A stretch of DNA of 41,389 nt from Lysobacterales bacterium (GTDB taxonomy: Bacteria > Pseudomonadota > Gammaproteobacteria > Xanthomonadales > Wenzhouxiangellaceae): NCBI GenBank assembly GCA_002722315.1, contig PBLG01000043.1, forward strand, positions 1-41,389, in the 5' to 3' direction. A program made the position numbers and the translations under genes. This document shows positions 21,631 to 29,931 of this stretch, one piece after another. The notes beneath the pieces were generated by a model that did no database searches, had not been told where the DNA came from, and worked only from the letters and a program-made list of their open reading frames with translations. Positions within the stretch are counted from its first letter, which is position 1. Each line of letters begins with the position of its first letter.

Positions 21631-24402
21631 GTGCCAATTTCCTGGAACGAGATTCGAGATCGCGCAGCGGTTTTCGCGCGCGACTGGAAGGACGAAAGTT
21701 ACGAACGCGGTCAGGCGCAGACCTTCTGGAACGAATTTTTTGCGGTGTTCGGCATGCATCGCTCGCGCGTCTATTCGTTCGAAAAACGGGTCGCCAAACT
21801 CACAGGCGCGCCGGGTTTTATCGACTGTTTCTGGGCCGGTGTGATGATCGCCGAGCACAAGTCGCGCGGCAAGCCGCTGGGCAAGGCGCATATGCAGGCG
21901 CTGGACTACCTTGATGGACTCAAGGACCGCGAACAGCCACGCTACATCGTGGTCAGTGACTTCGAGCGCATCCGGCTCTACGACACCGAAGAAGACAGCG
22001 AGACGGAGATCCGGACGGCGGAATTGCCGAAACACATACGCCTGTTCGGGTTCATCGCCGGCTACCAGACACAGGAAATCCGCCCCGAAAACCCGGTCAA
22101 CGTTCGCGCCGCCGAACGCATGGGCAAGCTTCACGACCAGCTGCTGGGCTTCGGCTACGAAGGCCACGATCTGGAAGTACTGCTGGTGCGGCTGCTGTTC
22201 TGCATGTTCGCCGACGACACCGGCATCTTCCAGCCGGCGCATTCATTCCAGGAGTGGATCGAGCAGCGCTCGCGCGAGGACGGCTCCGATCTCGGCTCAA
22301 TGCTGGCGCGCTTTTTCCAGGTGCTCAACACGCCGCCCGAGCGCCGTGCGCGCAATATCGACGAACAGCTGGCGTTGTTTCCATACGTCAACGGCAAGCT
22401 GTTCGAAGAGACGATCCGGATCGCGGATTTCGACTCAAACATGCGCGAGGCCCTGCTGGAAGCCTGCGCGCTTGATTGGAGCGGAATTTCGCCGGCAGTA
22501 TTCGGCGCGCTTTTCCAGTCGATCATGGACCCGAAGGCCCGGCGAAATCTGGGCGCGCACTATACCTCCGAAGCCAATATCCTCAAGCTGATCAAGCCGC
22601 TGTTTCTCGATGAGCTGCGTGCCGAGTTCGAGCGCATCAGGACCAATCGCAACAAGCTGTTCGAGTTCCACAAGAAGCTGCGAACGCTGCACTTTTTCGA
22701 CCCGGCCTGCGGCTGCGGCAATTTTCTTGTCGTCGCCTACCGCGAACTGCGCGAACTGGAGCTCGATGTGCTGCGCGCGGCGCGCGACAATCGGCAGATG
22801 ACGCTGGACGTGCACAGCCTCATTCAGCTCGACGTCGACCAGTTTCACGGTATAGAGATCGAGGAATTCCCGGCACAGATTGCCCAGGTCGCGCTCTGGC
22901 TGACCGACCACCAGATGAACATGAAGGTCGGCGAGGAGTTCGGGCTCTACTTCGCCCGCATTCCGCTGACCAGCGCCCCGCAGGTCGTGCACGGCAACGC
23001 GCTGGCGCTGGACTGGGCCGATATCGTGGCGCCGGAAAAGCTCGGCTATATCCTCGGTAACCCGCCTTTCGCCGGTTCCAAATACATGAGCAAGCAGCAG
23101 CGCGCGGAACTCGCGCGGGCCGCAGGCGGCATCAAGGGGCACGGCATCCTCGACTACGTGACCGGCTGGTATTTCAAGGCGGTCGATTACATCCATGGAC
23201 GGCGGCCCGACGATCCGGAACTGGAAGAGCTGCTGGGCCAACTGCCTGGCGGAAAGGGCAACCCGGCCATACGGGTCGGGTTCGTCTCGACCAATTCGAT
23301 CACCCAGGGCGAGCAGGTCGGGGTGTTGTGGCAATGGATGCTCGACCAGGGCATGCATATCCACTTCGCTCACCGCACGTTTCAGTGGGCCAACGAAGGG
23401 CGCGGGCAGGCGGCAGTGCATTGCGTCATTATCGGCTTCGGCGTCGAAGATCTTGCCGACAAAACCCTGTTCGACTACCTCCATCCACGGGCCGAACCGC
23501 AGGCACGCGCTGCGAAGAATATAAATCCGTATCTGGTCGATGCGCCAGATGCTGTGCTCCTTAACCGCAGCCGTCCGATCTGCGATGTGCCGCCAATCGG
23601 CATCGGCAACAAGCCGATCGATGGCGGAAACTATCTTTTCACGCCGGAAGAGAAGGAGGAATTCGTCGCGCGCGAACCGGAGTCCGCGCGCTGGTTCCGG
23701 CGCTGGATCGGCTCGCGCGAGTTCATCAACAATATCGAGCGCTGGTGCCTCTGGCTGGGCGACTGCCCGCCCGATCAGCTTCGCCGGATGCCGCTATGCC
23801 TGGAGCGGGTCGAGGCGGTGCGTGACTTTCGGCTCGCCAGCAAGAGCGCGCCGACGCAGAAACTGGCGGCGACGCCGACCCGGTTTCATGTCGAGAATAT
23901 TCCCGACAGCGAGTATCTGGTGATTCCGAAGGTTTCATCGGAACGTCGTTTGTATGTACCGATCGGATATATGGGCGCGAGTATTTTGAGCTCGGACCTC
24001 GTATTCGTGGTTCGATCGGCCTCGAAGTATCAATTCGCGGTAATTTCCTCCACCATGCATATGGCTTGGTTCCGGGGCGTATGCGGACGACTTGAAAGCC
24101 GGTATAGATACTCCGCCGGCATCGTATACAACAACTTCCCGTGGCCGGAATCGGTAAGCGATACTCTTCGTGAGCGAATCGAGCAGCGCGCCCACGAGGT
24201 GCTCGCCGCGCGCCAGCGCCATCCCGACGCCACGCTGGCCGATCTGTACGATCCCCTGACCATGCCACCCGATCTGCTAAAGGCCCACCAGGCACTGGAC
24301 CGCGCGGTCGACGCGGCCTACACCCGCAAGAAATTCACCGGTGACGCCGATCGGGTGGCATTTTTGTTCGAGCGATATGCGGAGCTGATCAGTGAGCAGT
24401 GA
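21631..24402 (+). CDS. MmeI-like single-chain type IIG/IIL restriction-modification enzyme
   Basis: 923 residues, almost the length of MmeI (about 919). One chain carries both endonuclease and adenine methyltransferase. The N-terminal nuclease has the PD-ExK pattern D65-x9-E75-H-K77 in FIDCFWAGVMIAEHKSRG. A helical linker follows to about 310. The methyltransferase has motif I FDPACGCGNF near residue 357 (the more common form is GSGNF) and motif IV NPPF near 477. The target-recognition and C-terminal region (about 600-860) ends with the typical SRYRYSAGIVYNNFPWPE. GTG start with AAGGAG 8 nt upstream. In this family the single methyltransferase protects one strand and recognition is set by the TRD. 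The region 23900-24130 looks more AT-rich than the rest, which would fit TRD exchange. It is complete, with no frameshift seen. Confidence 0.9.
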   Translation: MPISWNEIRDRAAVFARDWKDESYERGQAQTFWNEFFAVFGMHRSRVYSFEKRVAKLTGAPGFIDCFWAGVMIAEHKSRGKPLGKAHMQALDYLDGLKDREQPRYIVVSDFERIRLYDTEEDSETEIRTAELPKHIRLFGFIAGYQTQEIRPENPVNVRAAERMGKLHDQLLGFGYEGHDLEVLLVRLLFCMFADDTGIFQPAHSFQEWIEQRSREDGSDLGSMLARFFQVLNTPPERRARNIDEQLALFPYVNGKLFEETIRIADFDSNMREALLEACALDWSGISPAVFGALFQSIMDPKARRNLGAHYTSEANILKLIKPLFLDELRAEFERIRTNRNKLFEFHKKLRTLHFFDPACGCGNFLVVAYRELRELELDVLRAARDNRQMTLDVHSLIQLDVDQFHGIEIEEFPAQIAQVALWLTDHQMNMKVGEEFGLYFARIPLTSAPQVVHGNALALDWADIVAPEKLGYILGNPPFAGSKYMSKQQRAELARAAGGIKGHGILDYVTGWYFKAVDYIHGRRPDDPELEELLGQLPGGKGNPAIRVGFVSTNSITQGEQVGVLWQWMLDQGMHIHFAHRTFQWANEGRGQAAVHCVIIGFGVEDLADKTLFDYLHPRAEPQARAAKNINPYLVDAPDAVLLNRSRPICDVPPIGIGNKPIDGGNYLFTPEEKEEFVAREPESARWFRRWIGSREFINNIERWCLWLGDCPPDQLRRMPLCLERVEAVRDFRLASKSAPTQKLAATPTRFHVENIPDSEYLVIPKVSSERRLYVPIGYMGASILSSDLVFVVRSASKYQFAVISSTMHMAWFRGVCGRLESRYRYSAGIVYNNFPWPESVSDTLRERIEQRAHEVLAARQRHPDATLADLYDPLTMPPDLLKAHQALDRAVDAAYTRKKFTGDADRVAFLFERYAELISEQ

Positions 24403-25087
24403 CGAATCGACAGATAGGTCCCGGAATCCGAACGATTGGCCGGCGGAGTCAAGGCTTGCCGGAACCACGTTTTTTCTTGCCAACAGTCTGGCAAGCCTGG
24501 TGCCGGGGCTGGGTGGCGCCGTGGCAGAGGTCATCGGAAGACGACGCCAGAAGCGAATTCAGCAATTCGTCGAGTTGCTGGTTGGCCGAATAGAGAATAT
24601 CGAACAAAAACTGGATATATTCTCTCAACCGGCGTGCATCGAGCTTCTCGAGGAAGCCGCCGAGCAGGCGTGCGGCGGAGAAAACGATTTGAAGCGAATC
24701 ACTTTGGCGCGATTGATCGCAGCAAGTATCAATGATGGACTTGTAAATCATGAGACGGATCGGCTGCTGCTTGCAATTCTTGGCGAAATGACTGATTACG
24801 AACTTCTGCACCTGTTGAACCACTTCAAGAATTCACGCTGGGGGATTGATGAAGCCTACGAGAGCATCCTCCGCAGCGCTCAGAGCGTCTTGGAATTGCG
24901 GATCTCATACACGGATTCGCCTCAGGCAGAGTCTGATCGCCACGAAGTGCAGAGGGCGCACAAGGCTCGATTGGAGCGTCTCGGATTGCTTGCCAATGAA
25001 GGTACAGCCAGCGCACCGCGCTACAACTCGACCCGCATTGCTCGCCTTCTGCTCAGGCGAGTCGATGCGATTGCACCCCGGGAGTAG
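24392..25087 (+). CDS. Unrecognised protein coupled to the restriction-modification gene
   Basis: 231 residues from a GTG at 24392, which overlaps the last 11 nt of the upstream gene (stop at 24400-24402). Residues 1-20 are polar. Residues about 22-47 form a hydrophobic Gly/Ala stretch (TTFFLANSLASLVPGLGGAV) ending in GRRRQKR, probably membrane-associating. Residues about 55-150 are amphipathic helices with ELLEEAAEQA and TLARLIAASINDGLV, and an EMTDYELLHLLNHF segment. The C-terminal 60 (AHKARLERLGLLANEGTASA then PRYNSTRIARLLLRRVDAI) look like a winged-helix. This order resembles an uncharacterised group I recall from accessory regions, but I can assign no name or function. Base composition is lower in GC than core genes. 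The overlap suggests it works with the restriction enzyme. Confidence 0.75.
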   Translation: MSSDESTDRSRNPNDWPAESRLAGTTFFLANSLASLVPGLGGAVAEVIGRRRQKRIQQFVELLVGRIENIEQKLDIFSQPACIELLEEAAEQACGGENDLKRITLARLIAASINDGLVNHETDRLLLAILGEMTDYELLHLLNHFKNSRWGIDEAYESILRSAQSVLELRISYTDSPQAESDRHEVQRAHKARLERLGLLANEGTASAPRYNSTRIARLLLRRVDAIAPRE

Positions 25088-25213
25088 GATTCTGTCATGA
25101 CCGTCGCTGTCCAGCACCTGTGAAGCTTCAGAAAAATGAGACCCGCTTTTTTATCGCGACCGGTATGACTTGCGCTTCTTATCCTCCTGATCAGATGCCA
25201 GGTCGGGATAGGA

Positions 25214-25342
25214 GGCGATTGCCCGGCCCTGCAGGAAGCCTCTGAGATCAGGGTATCCGCAATCGCCGACTTGGGCCGGGATCGGTCGCTGAAGGCCTCG
25301 CCACGCGTCGAACTGAAGCGGCCGATCCCGGCCCAAGTCGGC
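25214..25342. repeat. Nested inverted repeats, including a perfect 21-bp pair
   Basis: GCCGACTTGGGCCGGGATCG+G at 25265-25285 is exactly complementary to 25322-25342, with a 36-nt loop. Immediately left, GGCGATTGC (25214-25222) and GCAATCGCC (25259-25267) form a second perfect 9-bp pair that shares three bases with the first. The gap 25088-25366 (279 nt) holds no gene I accept. A 68-codon minus-strand reading frame (25151-25357) runs through the repeats and is most likely incidental. It could also act as a bidirectional terminator between the island and rlmJ. Confidence 0.85.
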
Positions 25343-25366
25343 CTCGAAGCCGAACATCTATTCACT

Positions 25367-26155
25367 TCAGCCCCATTGTGCATGCATCTCGGTCAGCACC
25401 TGGCGGGCGCGGAACGGGCAGTTGACGATCGCCATGCCACAGCCGCTCATGCGCCCGAGGCGCTGGTCGGCGGGAAATTCGACGCGCAGGTCCAGCCACT
25501 GCTCGCCGTGGAGACCGAGCACCGCCGGCATCCGGTCGGGGGTGGTGTCGCGGCCGTCGATCACCGGGTACCAGATGGCGTAGACGCCGTGCCCGAATCG
25601 CCCGAGCGCCTGTTGCAGGGCGGCCGTCAGGTCGGCGATTTCGGTCCTGATTTCGAACGAGGGATCGATCAATACCAGTCCGCGGCCGGTGGGTGGGGGG
25701 AGGAATCGGTCCAGCGCCTCGTAACCGTCATCCGCGTGCAGCGAGACCTGCCGGTCGCGGCCGAATCGCCCGGCCAGTGCTTTCTGCTCGGTCGGGTGGA
25801 GTTCGCACAGCACCAGGTCATCCTGCGGCCGCAGCAGCGATCGAAGCAGCAGCGGCGAACCGGGATAGAAGCGCAGCGCAGCGTCGGGATTGTGCGCCGC
25901 GACCAGCGCCTGGTATTCGGCTCGTGGGCCCGACGCGGGGCTTTCGGCCCAAAGTCGCCCGATGCCCCGCTCGAATTCGCGGTTCTTCAGCGCGGCTTCG
26001 CTTTCCAGGTCGTACAAGGCGGGCCCGGCGTGCGTGTCGATGAAGCGGATGCCCTTGTCCTTGTGCTGCATCGCCTGTACGAGCGCCACCAGCACGGTGT
26101 GCTTGAACACGTCTGCCGGGTTGCCGGCGTGGAAGCCGTGACGGTAACTGAGCAT
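25367..26155 (-). CDS. rlmJ: 23S rRNA (adenine2030-N6)-methyltransferase RlmJ
   Basis: 262 residues, near the E. coli length (280). It methylates A2030 of 23S rRNA using S-adenosylmethionine. The start MLSYRHGFHAGNPADVFKHT is a signature of the family. The SAM site follows (FIDTHAGPALYDL near 38-50). The catalytic N6-adenine motif is DPSFE near 165-170 where E. coli has DPPYE: the second Pro and the aromatic are changed to Ser and Phe. The rest of the fold looks intact (YPGSPLLLRSLLRPQDDLVL, GMAIVNCPF), so I assume it is active. The gene is divergent from the EAL protein; a repeat region lies downstream. Confidence 0.93.
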   Translation of the reverse strand: MLSYRHGFHAGNPADVFKHTVLVALVQAMQHKDKGIRFIDTHAGPALYDLESEAALKNREFERGIGRLWAESPASGPRAEYQALVAAHNPDAALRFYPGSPLLLRSLLRPQDDLVLCELHPTEQKALAGRFGRDRQVSLHADDGYEALDRFLPPPTGRGLVLIDPSFEIRTEIADLTAALQQALGRFGHGVYAIWYPVIDGRDTTPDRMPAVLGLHGEQWLDLRVEFPADQRLGRMSGCGMAIVNCPFRARQVLTEMHAQWG

Positions 26156-26302
26156 GCCGGATCGCTAGTCCTGGAAGGGCCGGTTGAAAAAAACCTGAAC
26201 GCATTCGCAAGCCCGGTGCGGATTGTTGCGGAACGTTCATTATTTGCGCGTCTTCGCGCGTTCATGATATACCCGGGGTCTGAAACATCGGGGATCAAGG
26301 CG

Positions 26303-28462
26303 TTGAAATCCGGTTGGGGCGTTACGTTTCTATTGGGATGGTGCGGTTGGCTGGCGGCCGACGAGTTGCCCCAGGAATCATTGCGGGTCGGCGGCGACGC
26401 GGCTTCCCCGCCGTTCGAGTGGACGGCCGGCGACGGGTCGATCGAAGGCTTCAACGTGGAGCTGATGCGGTTGATCGGCGCGCCGGAAGGGCTGGAGGTG
26501 GAATTTCAGCTGGGCTCATGGCCGGAAACGCTGGCGGCGCTGGATCGAGGCGAACTGGATATCGTGCCCATGTTCGTCTCCGACCAGCGGCTCGAACGCT
26601 ACAGCTTCACCACCGTCTACTACTACCAGACCCACGCACTTTTCTCGCGTCCGGGCCTGCCGCCGATCGAAGACATCGATCGCATCGGGGGGCTCGACCT
26701 GGTGGTCGAGGCACGCTCGTTCGCCGCCGGAGAACTCGAAAGACTCGACGGCGACAGCGATCCTGAACTGTCTTCGAATACGCTGGAAGCGCTGCGAACC
26801 GTGGTCGACGGCAGGGCCGACTACGCGCTGCTGGCCGCGCCGGTGGCGCGCGAGCTGATCCGGAGAAACGGCTGGGACATCGAGCGCAAGTCGGTGCCGT
26901 TCTGGCCGCGCGGCTACGCTTTCGCGGTTCGCCGGGACAACCAGGCGCTGGCCGACTGGTTGCAGGCCAGGCTGGCCACGCTGATGGGCAATGGAGAATT
27001 TCTCGAGCTTTACGCGAACTGGTCGGAGCGTCTCGAGGTCGGGAGCGACTATTCGCCCGACTACGTCGCAATGGTCCAGTGGCTGCTGGCGGCCACCGGC
27101 GCGGCGTTGCTGCTGATCGCGGCCTGGAACCTCGGCTTGCGCCGCCAGGTCGCGCAGCGAACGCGAATGATCCGGGAGGAACTGAGACATCGAAAAAGGG
27201 CCGAGCGGCAGGCGCGCGAGATGTCGCGCCGCGAGTCCACGACCGGCCTGGCCAATGTCCGGCACTTTCGCAATCGCGTCGACCGGCTGCTGGCCGACAG
27301 ATCCGATTCTGCGCGCCGGGAAGTCATGCTGGTTCGCCTGCTCGACTTCGACTCGGTACTTCGGTCGTTCGGCTACCAGGTCGCTGAAAGCATGATCGAT
27401 GGATTCGCGCAGGCCTTGCGCGAGACCTTTTCGCCGCCGATCGCCTACCTGGGCCGGGGCACCTTCGCGGTATTCAGCGAAACAGGCAACGCCGGCCAGC
27501 AGCTGGACGCCCTGGAGGATGCGCTCAAGCGCGTGGACGTACTGGTCTATCCGCGGTTCGTCTGCGGTTCGGCATTTGCCCCGGACGACGCCTGCGACAG
27601 TACCGGGTTGATGCAGAAGGCGGAGCTTGCCATGGCCGAGAGCCAGTCCTTGCAGCGGCGATGGACTCCGTACGTCGACTCGCTGCAGTCCGATCCCATG
27701 GATATTCGCATCATCGAGAGCTTCAGGAACGATCGTATCCCCGGACTTGGATTCGCGTTCCAGCCTCAGCTCGAACTGCCCGGCAACAGCGTATGCGGCT
27801 GCGAGCTGCTGGCGCGCTGGAACCATCCCGAGCTCGGCGAGCTTTCGCCGGCACGTTTCGTACCCTTGCTGGAGGGCGCCGGCCTGACCGGAAAGCTCAG
27901 CCAGCTCGGCCTGGGCGAGGCCGTCGATGTCTCCAGCGCCCTGCGCGCGCTCGGGCTGGAGACCGCGGTGAGCGTGAACGTCAGCACGCGCGATCTGCTG
28001 GAGCCGGAGTTCTTCCATCGGGTCGCGGCGCTGCTGCGCTCGCGCAGCATTCCCGAGTCCAAGCTCAAGCTGGAGATCACCGAGACAAGCCTGCTGCAGG
28101 ACCGGGATGCGGTGCGCTCGAATCTCGACCGGCTGGCGGAACTGGGCGTGACGATATCGATCGATGATTTCGGGACCGGTTACTCGTCCCTCGATTACAT
28201 CAGCCGTTTTCCGGTCAGCGAAGTCAAGATCGACCGGATGTTCGTCTCGCGAATGCTGGCAAGCCGGCGCGACCGGAGTATCGTGCGCTCGACCATACAC
28301 ATGGCGCACGAAATGGACATGAGCGTGGTTGCAGAAGGCGTGGAGACATCCGAACACCTGGACGTTCTGCGCGAGTTCGGCTGCGATATCGCGCAGGGCT
28401 GGGCGATCGGTTACCCGCAGCCCCGGGCCGAGTTCGTCGAACTTTTGCGATCCGGGCGCTGA
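26303..28462 (+). CDS. Periplasmic-sensor EAL-domain cyclic-di-GMP phosphodiesterase
   Basis: 719 residues from a TTG at 26303, giving a signal peptide/anchor (MKSGWGVTFLLGWCGWLAAD). An in-frame ATG at 26264 is possible but overlaps a likely -10. Domains: a bacterial solute-binding protein family 3 type sensor (about 25-240: LRVGGDAASPPFEW to FLELYANWSERL), a transmembrane helix (about 256-276), a short coiled coil (RTRMIREELRHRKRAERQAR), a degenerate GGDEF domain (about 310-455) with GRGTF in place of GGDEF, and an EAL domain (about 465-712). The EAL domain keeps the catalytic set: ELLARW, SVNVS, EITET, DDFGTG, VKID, EGVET and the Gln of IAQGW. It should therefore hydrolyse c-di-GMP under control of a periplasmic ligand, possibly an amino acid. 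Confidence 0.9.
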   Translation: MKSGWGVTFLLGWCGWLAADELPQESLRVGGDAASPPFEWTAGDGSIEGFNVELMRLIGAPEGLEVEFQLGSWPETLAALDRGELDIVPMFVSDQRLERYSFTTVYYYQTHALFSRPGLPPIEDIDRIGGLDLVVEARSFAAGELERLDGDSDPELSSNTLEALRTVVDGRADYALLAAPVARELIRRNGWDIERKSVPFWPRGYAFAVRRDNQALADWLQARLATLMGNGEFLELYANWSERLEVGSDYSPDYVAMVQWLLAATGAALLLIAAWNLGLRRQVAQRTRMIREELRHRKRAERQAREMSRRESTTGLANVRHFRNRVDRLLADRSDSARREVMLVRLLDFDSVLRSFGYQVAESMIDGFAQALRETFSPPIAYLGRGTFAVFSETGNAGQQLDALEDALKRVDVLVYPRFVCGSAFAPDDACDSTGLMQKAELAMAESQSLQRRWTPYVDSLQSDPMDIRIIESFRNDRIPGLGFAFQPQLELPGNSVCGCELLARWNHPELGELSPARFVPLLEGAGLTGKLSQLGLGEAVDVSSALRALGLETAVSVNVSTRDLLEPEFFHRVAALLRSRSIPESKLKLEITETSLLQDRDAVRSNLDRLAELGVTISIDDFGTGYSSLDYISRFPVSEVKIDRMFVSRMLASRRDRSIVRSTIHMAHEMDMSVVAEGVETSEHLDVLREFGCDIAQGWAIGYPQPRAEFVELLRSGR

Positions 28463-28514
28463 AACACCAGGCAAGAGTTGTTCGGAACCTCCTTCACGGC
28501 TGTATCCTTTGCCC

Positions 28515-28991
28515 ATGAACGCCGGTGCCCGCTTCTCCCGTTGCCGCCGCTTCCGCTACGCGCTGTGGCGCGAGTGGGATGCCGGTCTGCCGAAAGTGAT
28601 GATGATCGGCCTGAACCCCTCGACGGCCGATGCGAAGAAGAACGATCCGACCATTCGACGCTGCGTCGGCTTCGCCCGCGACTGGGGCTTCGGCGGCGTC
28701 TGGGTGCTGAACCTGTTCGCCTTCCGGGCGACCTATCCGGGCGACCTGAAAGCCGCCGTCGATCCAGTCGGCCCACGCAACGACGAGTGGATTCGTCGCG
28801 TGGCCAGGGACGTGAAGCGGGCGGTGGCCGTCTGGGGCAACGACGGTACTTTTCTCGATCGATCAATGCAGGTGCGCGGCATGCTTGGTGATGGTCTCGA
28901 GGTGATCCGGCTCAACGCGGGCGGTGAACCCGCGCATCCGCTGTACCTGCCGAAGGGGTTGAAGCCCACCAGCTGGCCGCAGGATTCGTGA
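28515..28991 (+). CDS. DUF1643 family protein
   Basis: 158 residues from the ATG at 28515, 52 nt after the EAL gene. The motifs RYALWREWDAGLPKVMMIGL, NPSTADAKKNDPTIRRCVGF and ARDWGFGGVWVLNLFAFRAT are the diagnostic blocks of DUF1643. The protein is small, soluble and probably cytosolic. Its fold is thought to resemble uracil-DNA-glycosylase-like enzymes because of the GLNPSTAD loop; that is my inference. No role is established. It may be read from the same message as the phosphodiesterase, though nothing suggests a shared function. Confidence 0.87.
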   Translation: MNAGARFSRCRRFRYALWREWDAGLPKVMMIGLNPSTADAKKNDPTIRRCVGFARDWGFGGVWVLNLFAFRATYPGDLKAAVDPVGPRNDEWIRRVARDVKRAVAVWGNDGTFLDRSMQVRGMLGDGLEVIRLNAGGEPAHPLYLPKGLKPTSWPQDS

Positions 28992-29029
28992 AGCTCCCGA
29001 ATACCCCCCCATCCCGAACCAGCCGATCG

Positions 29030-29110
29030 TGCAGGAGCGGTCTCCCGGCCGCGATTGACTTCATGGGCGACCGTTGTGCGGGTCGGCGCCTGGAGACGCC
29101 TCCTACGGCG
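29030..29110. repeat. Degenerate REP-like halves
   Basis: GCAGGAGCGGTCTCCCGGCC (29031-29050) and, inverted, GCGCCTGGAGACGCCTCCTAC (29086-29106) look like the two halves of a GGAGCGG...CCGCGA-type REP element, now diverged from one another. It fills the 133-nt gap between convergent DUF1643 and DUF3501 genes. Confidence 0.5.
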
Positions 29111-29124
29111 GGGTGGCGCCGAGG

Positions 29125-29709
29125 TCAGGCGAAATCGGCCACCAGGTTATCCCGCACCTCCCCGGTGATCTCGACCGGACCCTCCGGATATGCGTCGTGG
29201 CGCACGCCGGCGGTGATCTTCGCCCCGGACTTCATGGCCTCGATCATCTCGGGCGTGAATTCGAAGCGCGCGAAGTGCACCGCCGAGGTCTTGTCGTCGT
29301 TGGATCGCTCCATGTCCTCGTTGACGATGGCGTAAACCGGGTCGAAGCCTTCGACCTGGATGTGCAGCGTGTTCTCGATGCCCTTGAGTTCAGCCAGGCG
29401 TCGCCGTCGTTCGGCCTCGTCGGAATATTCGATCATCACCGTCGCCTTCCAGTTGGCCCCGTCCGGTATCAGCGGGTTGTAGGCGGCAAGCTCGTCCTCG
29501 ATTTCGCCGGGCTCGAACAGCTTCTCGATGCGCAGCATCTCCTGGACCTGGTAGCGCATCGTCATTTCGTCCTCGAAATACAGGGTCAGATGCTCGCCGA
29601 CGGGGACCCGGCGCTTCTTCTTGTGCGCCATGACCTCTGCGCGAATCGAATCGCGCTGCTCGGCGTATCGTTCGAGGGGGAGGAGGGTTTCTCGGGAAAT
29701 CTTGTTCAT
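29125..29709 (-). CDS. DUF3501 family protein
   Basis: 194 residues. The start MNKISRETLLPLERYAEQRD and the motif VGEHLTLYFEDEMTMRYQVQ are typical of DUF3501. It is a soluble, acidic, cytosolic protein with no metal-binding Cys motif. In many proteobacteria this family is encoded next to a CCG-domain Fe-S protein and a rubrerythrin, exactly as here (29932-31278 and 31495-31914), so a role in that electron-transfer or peroxide-handling unit is likely. The gap to the Fe-S gene (222 nt) contains a word-repeat island, so whether the three genes share one transcript is open. Confidence 0.88.
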   Translation of the reverse strand: MNKISRETLLPLERYAEQRDSIRAEVMAHKKKRRVPVGEHLTLYFEDEMTMRYQVQEMLRIEKLFEPGEIEDELAAYNPLIPDGANWKATVMIEYSDEAERRRRLAELKGIENTLHIQVEGFDPVYAIVNEDMERSNDDKTSAVHFARFEFTPEMIEAMKSGAKITAGVRHDAYPEGPVEITGEVRDNLVADFA

Positions 29710-29746
29710 TCAGTGCTCGATTGATTGCGAGTGATACTTACGATGT

Positions 29747-29930
29747 TCTAGGTTTTAAGTTTTAGGTGTTAGGTTTTAGTTGTTGGTTGTTGGTTGTTGG
29801 TTGAAAAGCGATTCAGATGCGGTGACCCTGCCGAGGCCCGAGCAAGCCGAACGACCGCGCGGACTAAATGATTTCTCAAAACTTAACACCTAAGACCTAA
29901 CACCCAACAACCAACAACCAACAACCAACT
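29747..29930. repeat. Word-repeat island with 63-nt core, copy 1
   Basis: A G/T-rich arm (29750-29803) made of TTAGGTGTTAGG-like and TTGTTGG words leads into a 63-nt core (29804-29866) that starts AAAAGCGATTC and ends CGCGCGGACTA. A C/A-rich arm (29877-29930) follows, made of AACACCTAAGACCTAACACC and CCAACAA words. The two word classes occur in the same order in both arms, so the arms are not simple reverse complements. A second copy, with reversed core, lies at 31311-31460. Confidence 0.88.
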
Positions 29931-29931
29931 C

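Noticed and set aside
25151..25357. A 68-codon minus-strand frame just after rlmJ
   Set aside because: It lies entirely in the inverted-repeat region, its Arg/Asp/Pro-rich composition fits translated repeat, and there is no good ribosome-binding site. Kept as repeat only.
25271..26302. Extension of the EAL protein to a start at 25271, giving over 1060 residues
   Set aside because: The extension runs antisense through rlmJ and through the 21-bp inverted repeat. The signal-peptide start near 26303 explains the protein fully.
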